From Roseibium aggregatum (GTDB lineage: Bacteria > Pseudomonadota > Alphaproteobacteria > Rhizobiales > Stappiaceae): a stretch of 64,000 nucleotides of DNA. The stretch is taken from the NCBI RefSeq assembly GCF_014692675.1, contig NZ_JABFCZ010000001.1, positions 1-64,000 of the forward strand, read 5' to 3'. Each line of letters starts with the position of its first letter. Position 1 is the stretch's first letter. The notes under the pieces are model-generated. The model searched no databases and was not told the DNA's origin. It saw only the letters and a program-made list of their open reading frames with translations. Of this stretch, positions 54,010 through 61,200 are shown one piece after another. The position numbers were made by a program, and so were the translations under genes.

Positions 54010-54662
54010 GCAAGCGACTGCCGAGAACATCCAACAGAACCCTTGACGATCTTCGCAAGGCGGCGAGCCAGGCTCTGGAGGCCGAACAGCCGAAACGGCG
54101 GCCCAGCGCCCGGCGGGTCGATCCGGCGCCATCGGAAGCCCCTTCCGGGTCCGCGCCTGCGTCCGATACGGCCGCGAAACCGGAGAAGAAGCCCGAGCCG
54201 GCCGCCTCGACGCCACCGAAACAGGAACCGGCCGGATCCCCTCTCATGGTTCAAAGTTCAATCCCGAGCAAATCCTCCTTCCGCGAAGCCACGGGGCGGC
54301 TGATCATCGAACGGCATGCCAATTTCGCAGCCCTTGCCGGACTGGTGCCCATGCCCTTTGTCGATCTGGCTGCCATCGCTGTGATCGCCGAACGCATGCT
54401 GCGCAAACTGACCCGCCTCTATGGCCGCTCCCTGTCTGAGGACCAGGGCAAACGGCTGGCGCTGGCGATGCTGACCGGTCTGGCGGCGCCGGGCCTGGCA
54501 AGCATCACGACGACGGCGGTGCTCAGGATGGCGCCGGGCTCGCAAATTCTGAACATGGCGATCACGTCCGCCTCAGCCGTGATCTTCATCCGCGTGATCG
54601 GCGATGTTTACCTGACACGCCTGCAAGCCGGCATCGATGGCGCGGAAGCCGTTCCGGCCTGA
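54006..54662 (+). CDS. DUF697 membrane protein coupled to the ParA-like ATPase
   Basis: 218-residue protein. The first 85 residues are Pro/Ala/Lys-rich and look disordered, with a QALEAEQPKRRPS segment that could bind the ATPase. A DUF697 (YcjF-like) domain follows (about 95-215) with two hydrophobic segments near 110-130 and 155-200 (LAALAGLVPMPFVDLAAIAVIAERM region). Shares the VP-FxDLAAxxxIxxRMxxKLxxLYG pattern with the next gene, so the two are paralogues. No GTPase domain is attached. Confidence 0.75.
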   Translation: MSKRLPRTSNRTLDDLRKAASQALEAEQPKRRPSARRVDPAPSEAPSGSAPASDTAAKPEKKPEPAASTPPKQEPAGSPLMVQSSIPSKSSFREATGRLIIERHANFAALAGLVPMPFVDLAAIAVIAERMLRKLTRLYGRSLSEDQGKRLALAMLTGLAAPGLASITTTAVLRMAPGSQILNMAITSASAVIFIRVIGDVYLTRLQAGIDGAEAVPA

Positions 54663-54926
54663 GGGTTTCGGCACGGAATAGTCCGCGGAAGACCTGCCTT
54701 TTCATTGAAATACGGAACGCTTCAACGGCCGGGCCCAGTTCTTTGTCCGAGGCGGAAATACTTGGCATTCCAGTAAAAAATGATGTTTCGCCGCCGCTAA
54801 CCCTTTTCATTTACCATTTGAAATAGTACCGTCCTTCCTGAGCTATGTGCCGTTGAGGAATTTAGGCCACCCTCAATCCGACCGGACACCCATCGTGGGG
54901 TCCTCAGGAAACCCAGGAGATTTTCG
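54663..54926. other. Intergenic gap between the two DUF697 genes
   Basis: 264 bases without a gene. The middle (54760-54830) is AT-rich and probably holds the promoter of the second DUF697 gene. An imperfect dyad GGACACCC/GGGGTCC lies near 54883-54902, and AGGAGA stands 7 bases before the next ATG. Nothing else stands out. Confidence 0.5.
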
Positions 54927-55517
54927 ATGGCAACCAGGACTACCGCAAGCAAGGCGGATGAGCCGACGGAACCGGAAACGGAAGCTGCAGGCGTCGAGGA
55001 AGATGCGGAATTCGATGTCACCCGTGATCTCACGGCTGACAATCTCATCAAGGACTACGTGATCGCGTCGGTCGCAGCCAGCATCGTGCCGGTCGCGTTC
55101 TTCGACATTGCCGCGGTCGTGGCAATCCAGCTGCGGATGATCCAGAAGCTGTCGCAGCTTTACGGCAAGCCGTTCTCCGAACGCCTCGGCCGCAAGGTGA
55201 TTTATGCGCTCGCCGGCGGCGTGCTCGGCTTCGGCGCAGGCTATGTGGTTGCCGCAAGCGCGACGAAGATGATCCCGGGCATCGGCTGGATGGTCGGAAT
55301 GGTCTCGCTTCCGGTGGTGGCTGGCGCCTCCACGTTTGCGGTCGGCCGGTCGATCGTCGCGCATTACGAAGACGGCGGCACGCTGATGGACTTCAACGCC
55401 GGCAAGATGCGGGCGTTCTACAAGGAACAGTTCGAAAAGGGCAAGGAACTGGCCCGCAAGGTCAAGGACAAGGCCAAGTCGGAAGCCGAAACCGTCGCGG
55501 AAGAAGTGACGTCCTGA
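54927..55517 (+). CDS. Second DUF697 membrane protein
   Basis: 196-residue protein: acidic disordered N-terminus (1-35), DUF697 domain (about 40-155) with hydrophobic segments SVAASIVPVAFFDIAAVVAI and VLGFGAGYVVAASATKMIPGIGWMVGMV, and a Lys/Glu-rich helical tail (EQFEKGKELARKVKDKAKSEAET). Paralogue of the protein encoded just upstream but separated by 264 bp with its own good ribosome-binding site. DUF697 proteins are linked to envelope-stress GTPases elsewhere. Function unknown. Confidence 0.75.
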   Translation: MATRTTASKADEPTEPETEAAGVEEDAEFDVTRDLTADNLIKDYVIASVAASIVPVAFFDIAAVVAIQLRMIQKLSQLYGKPFSERLGRKVIYALAGGVLGFGAGYVVAASATKMIPGIGWMVGMVSLPVVAGASTFAVGRSIVAHYEDGGTLMDFNAGKMRAFYKEQFEKGKELARKVKDKAKSEAETVAEEVTS

Positions 55518-55577
55518 TCACGGCCGCTGCCCTGAACGCCGCCTGCTGAAAAAGCCGGCGGCCATTCAATCAAAAAC

Positions 55578-55612
55578 AAATACCGCCTCGCACATGCGCA
55601 GGCGGTATTTTT
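55578..55612. terminator. Strong bidirectional terminator
   Basis: Perfect 11-bp stem AAATACCGCCT (55578-55588) with AGGCGGTATTT (55600-55610) and an 11-base loop. T-rich sequence follows on both strands (TTATTT rightwards, GTTTTTGATT leftwards), so it ends the DUF697 gene and the minus-strand SPFH operon alike. Confidence 0.85.
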
Positions 55613-55650
55613 ATTTCCGGAACTCGGCCAACGCCGTCAGCGTTGGCACC

Positions 55651-55851
55651 TCAGGGGCGGGTCCTCCGGCGCGGCGGGCGGCGCCAGCGGTCGGCTGCGA
55701 GCAGCACGATGATCCCGACCAGCGGGCTGAACAGAAACGCGACCAGAAAGTTTCCCGCAAAGCCGAACCGGGTATCCCGGCCGAGCATTCCGATTATCCA
55801 GCTTGCAACCACCCAGATCAGGAATATCCAAGGGTTCACGAATAGGGTCAT
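55651..55851 (-). CDS. 66-residue membrane protein
   Basis: Two predicted membrane helices (about residues 5-24 and 29-54, WIFLIWVVASWIIGML and GNFLVAFLFSPLVGIIVLLAA), ending in a very basic tail RWRRPPRRRTRP, so the C-terminus likely faces the cytoplasm. Its ATG overlaps the stop of the binding-protein-like gene (ATGA). No known family recognised; translational coupling makes it a credible real gene. Confidence 0.65.
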   Translation of the reverse strand: MTLFVNPWIFLIWVVASWIIGMLGRDTRFGFAGNFLVAFLFSPLVGIIVLLAADRWRRPPRRRTRP

Positions 55852-57248
55852 TGGCCAGTCTTCTCCTGTACCGGAGGGCTTGGGTCGGGGGGCGAATTCA
55901 TGTCGTCAGTCGCGTTCGGCTGATCGTCACTGCCAACATTATCCCAACTTGCCGGGATCTCATAGGTGCCGACCGTGCGGAATTCCTCGCCGTCATGGCG
56001 GACGATAAAGATCTCGGTGTCGGTGATGAGGCCGTTGCGGTCGAAGGCGATCGGCCCGGTCACCCCGACAAAGGGGTTCTTGTAGCGGGCAACCTTCATC
56101 GTATCGGACCGTTTTTGCGGATCCAGTGTCCCGGCACGCTCGGTCGCATCGCGCATGAGCGTCACCGCATCATATCCAAGCGCCGCATCGAGATCCGGCA
56201 CGTGCTGATAGGTTTCCCGAAAGTCCCCGACGAACTTGAGGGCGCGTTCGGAAAGGGCGTCGCGATCATAAAGCGACACTCCGGTCACGCCCCTCATGTC
56301 CTTCTTGCCCACATCCTTTTCGATGGAGGCGGAAAACATGTACTCCATTCCCAGGATCGGGCCGTCCAGCCCGAGATAGCGTGCCCGCTTGATAAATTCG
56401 ACCGTCTCGGGAATGGACGAGGAAACAACGAAAAATGCGTCGAAGTCCGTTCGCTTGAAGAGACTGTTGTCGAGAATGAACATCAGCAGCTGGTCCATCG
56501 ACTTGGTACCGCTCGACAGATAGCCGCGATACACCAGATCGGCACCGTTGCTGGTGACGGCGGCGGAAAAGAAACTCGCGCATTCCTTGCCGTAGTCCGA
56601 CTTGTCCGACAGGACGATGAACCGCTTCATGCCCTGCCTCAGGGCATAATTGGCCATCATCTGCGCATTGGAGGAATTATCCGGCTGCAAGGCGAAGACG
56701 GTTTGGAAACCGTGGTTGGTCAGGGATTGGGCCGTCGCATGGGTCGCCACATAGACAATATCGTTGCGTCCGTAGATGGAACTTGCCGTCACCGCGGTAT
56801 CAGACCACTCGTGGCCGATGACCCCAAGCAGGTTTTTCGTGTCAGCCACCTTTCCCGAAAGCTTGAGGGTCTTGGCCACGGTCGTTTCCAGAGCCGTTTC
56901 TTCGGTAAAGCCCGATTCCGGCACGAGTTCCAGTTTCACCTCCCGGCCCAGTACCCCGCCATGTGCATTGACCTCGGAAATTGCCATCCGGGCCCCGTTG
57001 ATGAAGGTGCTTTCGGTGACATCCTTCGAATAGACGGCAACAAGTCTCAGGCTGTCGTCCTTCTCCGGTCCGAAAAGGGCCGAAATGCTTCCGGCCAGAC
57101 CCGAGACGATCGTGCTTCTGCCGCTCACCTCGGAGACGGTGAACACCACCAGACCGCAGGCGAGCAGGAGCAGTCCGGCAATCAAGCCTTTCCGCCATGG
57201 GCGCCGTTTCGCTTCGTCTTCCGGAATAATCGGTTCTTCCCCGGCCAT
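55848..57248 (-). CDS. Membrane-anchored solute-binding-protein-like protein (Peripla_BP_6)
   Basis: About 466 residues. A short cytoplasmic basic segment (KRRPWRKG) leads into one uncleaved hydrophobic helix (about 20-42). A long domain of the branched-chain amino-acid receptor (LivJ) type follows (about 65-420: VAVYSKDVTESTFINGARMAISEVNAHGG, GVIGHEWSDTAVTASSIY, YDAVTLMRDA), and a Pro/Asp-rich C-terminal tail. No permease or ATPase gene is nearby, so it is probably a sensor or scaffold rather than a transporter part. I prefer ATG 57248, 4 bases after the SPFH stop, over a TTG at 57269 that overlaps it. Confidence 0.75.
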   Translation of the reverse strand: MAGEEPIIPEDEAKRRPWRKGLIAGLLLLACGLVVFTVSEVSGRSTIVSGLAGSISALFGPEKDDSLRLVAVYSKDVTESTFINGARMAISEVNAHGGVLGREVKLELVPESGFTEETALETTVAKTLKLSGKVADTKNLLGVIGHEWSDTAVTASSIYGRNDIVYVATHATAQSLTNHGFQTVFALQPDNSSNAQMMANYALRQGMKRFIVLSDKSDYGKECASFFSAAVTSNGADLVYRGYLSSGTKSMDQLLMFILDNSLFKRTDFDAFFVVSSSIPETVEFIKRARYLGLDGPILGMEYMFSASIEKDVGKKDMRGVTGVSLYDRDALSERALKFVGDFRETYQHVPDLDAALGYDAVTLMRDATERAGTLDPQKRSDTMKVARYKNPFVGVTGPIAFDRNGLITDTEIFIVRHDGEEFRTVGTYEIPASWDNVGSDDQPNATDDMNSPPDPSPPVQEKTGQ

Positions 57249-57252
57249 CGCG

Positions 57253-58119
57253 CTATCTGTCGCTTCCAAGGATCAGCGGCAATCCGTCCTTGCCGGACCC
57301 GATGACGACGGTCTTCGAATTGGGCGACGTGGCCAGATCCTTCGTCGCCTGGACACCCTGCCAGCGCAGCAGATCCTCCGTCAGGCTCTGCTTGATGATG
57401 TCCTGGTACTTCCGGATGCCCTCGGCCTCGATCTTCTTGCGCTCCGCCTCCTTGTGCTCGATGCCGATGCGGTACTTGTAGGCCTTTTCCTCTTCCGACA
57501 GGGTGAGCTTGCGCTCCACGGCCAGCCGGACCGCCGGCGGCAGTTCGACGCTCCTGACGAGCACGTCGTCAACGATCACGTAGCGATCCTCGACATTGGT
57601 CAGGCTGCTGACGACGATGGATTCCAGAAAGCCGCGCTTGCTCGTATAGACCTGTTCGGGCGTGTACTGGCCGACCGCGCGACGCAGAACGGCTTCGGTT
57701 TCGGGAAAGACGACCTTGTCCAGGTATTCCGGGCCGACGGTCACATGAAGCAGCGGCAGAAGCCGGAGATCCGGCCGGTAGCGGACCGCGATCTGCAAAT
57801 CGATCGGCAGGCCGCCCTGGGTCAGCATGGTGTAGTTGCGTTCCTTGGTCTGCAGCCGGACATTGTAGATATACATCCGGTTCCACGGCCAGATGACATG
57901 CAGCCCTTCGCCGTAGATCCGGTTCATCTCCGTGCCCGAAACCCAGCGGTAGAGGACGCCCGCCTCGCCGGAATGAACGGTGATGACGATCCGGTTCCAG
58001 AGCAGCGCCAGACCGACGCCAATGCCGATAAGAAAAATCAGGAAATAGAGCTGAAGGCGACGCCGGCGTTCGCTTTTAAGCACCTCTTCGTAGTCGTCGA
58101 AATCGTCCTCATAAGCCAT
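57253..58119 (-). CDS. SPFH/band-7 (prohibitin-like) membrane protein
   Basis: 288-residue protein with an acidic N-terminus, one membrane helix (about 24-43, LQLYFLIFLIGIGVGLALLW), an SPFH domain (about 48-220: GLHVIWPWNRMYIYNVRLQTKERNY) and an Ala/Glu-rich coiled coil (about 210-255). It resembles HflC/prohibitin proteins that form large membrane rings, but no HflK or FtsH gene is nearby. It leads the operon with the anchored binding-protein-like protein and the 66-residue protein. AGGTGAG lies 9 bases before the ATG. Confidence 0.85.
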   Translation of the reverse strand: MAYEDDFDDYEEVLKSERRRRLQLYFLIFLIGIGVGLALLWNRIVITVHSGEAGVLYRWVSGTEMNRIYGEGLHVIWPWNRMYIYNVRLQTKERNYTMLTQGGLPIDLQIAVRYRPDLRLLPLLHVTVGPEYLDKVVFPETEAVLRRAVGQYTPEQVYTSKRGFLESIVVSSLTNVEDRYVIVDDVLVRSVELPPAVRLAVERKLTLSEEEKAYKYRIGIEHKEAERKKIEAEGIRKYQDIIKQSLTEDLLRWQGVQATKDLATSPNSKTVVIGSGKDGLPLILGSDR

Positions 58120-58215
58120 TCGGCCGACTCACCTCTTCAGATCCGGAGCGAACCCGGACTATACGGCGGGACATGCCCGCATTCCAGTACGTAACCCGCT
58201 TTGCCCAAATCGATT

Positions 58216-61200
58216 TCATGCCGTCTCACCGGCGCTCGACGAGGGCCCTTTCCCCTGTTTTTCCAGCCCTTCAGTCCTCTCGAGCGCGTCGCGGAAGTCC
58301 GGGACCCAATCGCCGAGATGAGGGGACCGGAGAATGGTGTAGTGGTCGGCCTCGACCTGCCGAATAGCGAGCGAACCGCCGGCAACCTCCTTCCAGGCGT
58401 CTTCGATATCGCCGGGGTCCCGTCCCGCGGCACATACCAGCGTGATCGGCGCCTCGCTCTTTTGCGGAACATGGCCGGCAAAAGCTGCATAATTGGCTGT
58501 GAACACATCATGGAGCCGCTGAAGCTGATCGCGATCCGCTCCGGGCAGGACCACGGGCAGTTGCGGCAGGGTCATCACCCGTTCGACGATATCCTCGCCT
58601 TTCTCCACCTGGACGTCGGCCCCGAACAGATCGCGAAGGAACGCCTGCCCGCTCCGGGTGTCGAAATCGGCATCGGCAGGACCGGACGCATCCTCCAGGC
58701 GTGCGACCTCTCCCGGCAGGTAGCTGTCGATCAGTCCGACAAAGGCGACCTCTTCCCCCTGCCGGGTCAGGTGCCGCGCCATCCCGCAGGCGACGATCCC
58801 GCCGAAGGACCAGCCGCAAAGCGTATAGGGACCGTGCGGCTGAACACTCCGGATGACATCGCAATAGCGGGCGGCCAGTTCTCCGACCGTACGAGTGCGG
58901 CAGGTTTCCCCCGCCTCCAACCCTTCCGCCCGGATGCCATAAACGGGGCGGTCGAGGTTCAGTTCGCCGACCAGGGCCTGATAGCAGGCGAGCGTGCCTC
59001 CGATCGGATGGATCAGGAACACCGGCGGACGGTTCTCGCCCTTGCCGCCCGGCTCGGGCAGTTTCAGGGAGACCAGCAGCGAGGCCTCTGTCCCGTCAGC
59101 CGCCTCCCCTGTCGCCCGGGGTTCGGAGACAGCCCCGGAAATTCCGCGCTGGCGCAGAAGACGCGCCTGCATTGCGATCGTTCCGGCCTGTGCCAGATCC
59201 GTCACCGACAGCTTGCAGCCGAATGTCTGTTCGATCCGGTTCAGGAGGCGAATCGCAAGCAGGCTGTGACCGCCGGCATCTGCAAACTCCTCTTCGATGC
59301 CGACCGTGGCATTGTTGGGATCCCGGCCCAGGACCTCCATCCAGACATCCAGAAGACGGTCCTCGACCCGGTCGCGCGGCGATCTTCCGGACCGGCTTTC
59401 GCCTTCATGCCGCCTCTCCGCCCGTTGCAACGCCTGCCGGTCGATCTTGCCGCTGGTGGTCTTCGGCAGACTTCCGGAATGGATCCAGACCGAGGGCACC
59501 ATATGCGGCGGCAACCGGCCGGAAAGCTGCTTGCGCAGAAGCGCATCGTCGAAGGGTTCCGCCGTGCCACCCAGATAGGCGGTCAACACCGGGTCGCCCG
59601 CCTTGTTGCGCTCGACCAGAACGGCGGCCTCCGCCACCCCGCATGCGGCAATTGCGGCTTCCACCTCGCCCAGTTCGATGCGGTGGCCGCGGATTTTCAC
59701 CTGATCGTCGACCCGACCGTGGAACTCGACCACTCCGCCGCTGTTGGGGCGGAAGCAGGCAAGATCGCCGGTTGCGTAGAGGCGGATATCCTTCTGTCCC
59801 AGACGGTGACTGCGGAACCTGTCTTCGGTGAGATCTGCCCGCCTGTGATAGCCAAGCGCAAGACGCCCGCCGCCGATGTGCAGTTCGCCGATGACACCGT
59901 CCGGTACCGGGTTGCCGCTTGGATCGAGAATATAGATCTCCGTTCCGGCCAGCGGCCGACCTATGGGAATGGTATCGCCGCCGTCGGAGGGCTTCACGGT
60001 GTGAACGAGGGCGGTGACCGTCGCCTCCGTCGGCCCGTAGGCGTTGACCAGTCGACACCCGGAAAGCCGGCTGCGTTGCCATGCGGCGGCCACTTCCGGG
60101 GTCAGCGCCTCTCCGCCGACGATCATGAGCCGCAGATCCAGGCCGGAAAGATCGGCGCCGCTGCGCTCCCAGGACCGCAGCAGTTCATGCAGGTAGACCG
60201 GCGGCAGGTCGGCGACGGTGAGCCTCATGTCGCTCAAGAAACGGCGGAATTCGTCTGCCGTCTGCAGATCGGGAGAGCGCAGCACCAACCGGGCACCGGC
60301 GGCCAGCGGCGGCAGGATCTGTTCGATCGCAGTATCGACCGCGGTCGGCGCGAACTGCAGCACCGCATCGCTCGCCGAAAGGCCGTACTCGCCGATGATT
60401 ACCTGGCAATGACCGGACAGCGCCCCGTGGGAAACGACGACGCCTTTGGGAACGCCCGTGGAGCCTGAGGTGTAGATGATATAGGCGGGATCGTCGGGGG
60501 CGATTTCTGCTTCCGGGAAGCGGGAGAACCGGCTGCGCAGCAGGTAACGCGTCTTGTCCAGGTCGATGACATCCGCCGGCCGGTCCTTGAAGTCCTGCAG
60601 GCGGCTTGCCAGGACGCCGCGGCTCAGGACCAGCGCAACTTCCGCATCGCGCAGAATATAGGCGAGGCGCTCGTCCGGATGTTCCGGATCGAGCGGGACC
60701 CAGACGGCGCCGATGGCGATCACCGCCAGCAAAGCGGCAATGCCGTCCGGCTCACGCTCCAGAAGAACGGCGACCCGATCACCGGTGCCGACCCCATGCT
60801 CTGTCAGCGCAAGGGCAATCTGCTTCGAGCGGAGGGCAAGGTCCCGGTAGCTGAGGCGTTTCGCGCCACTGACAATCGCCGTTGCCGACGGGTGCTCCTG
60901 TGCTGCGGCAAAGACCAGATCATGGGCAAGCTCCCCGGACGCGTGAAGGCGTTCGCCCCTCGCCCAGTGATGCAGGGCCCGGTCGGTTTCCGGCCGGGTC
61001 AGCATGGGCAGCGCGGAAACGGGTGTTTCGTCACCGGTTACCGCCGCCTCCAGAAGCCGGCGGAAATGGGCAAGCATGCGTTCGATGGTGCCGCGGGCAA
61101 AGCGGTCGCCGTCATAACCGGCAATGATCGACGCCCCTTTCGGGTCGTCCTGGACCTCCATGGCGAACTGCGCGCCGCCGGCCTGCCGGATTTCCGGAAG

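Noticed and set aside
60330..60370. Loss of the conserved Asp in the adenylation pocket
   Set aside because: A first alignment put Ala at the amino-binding position. Shifting to the usual LQFA...FD spacing restores Asp (VDTAIE), so an alpha-amino acid substrate remains likely.
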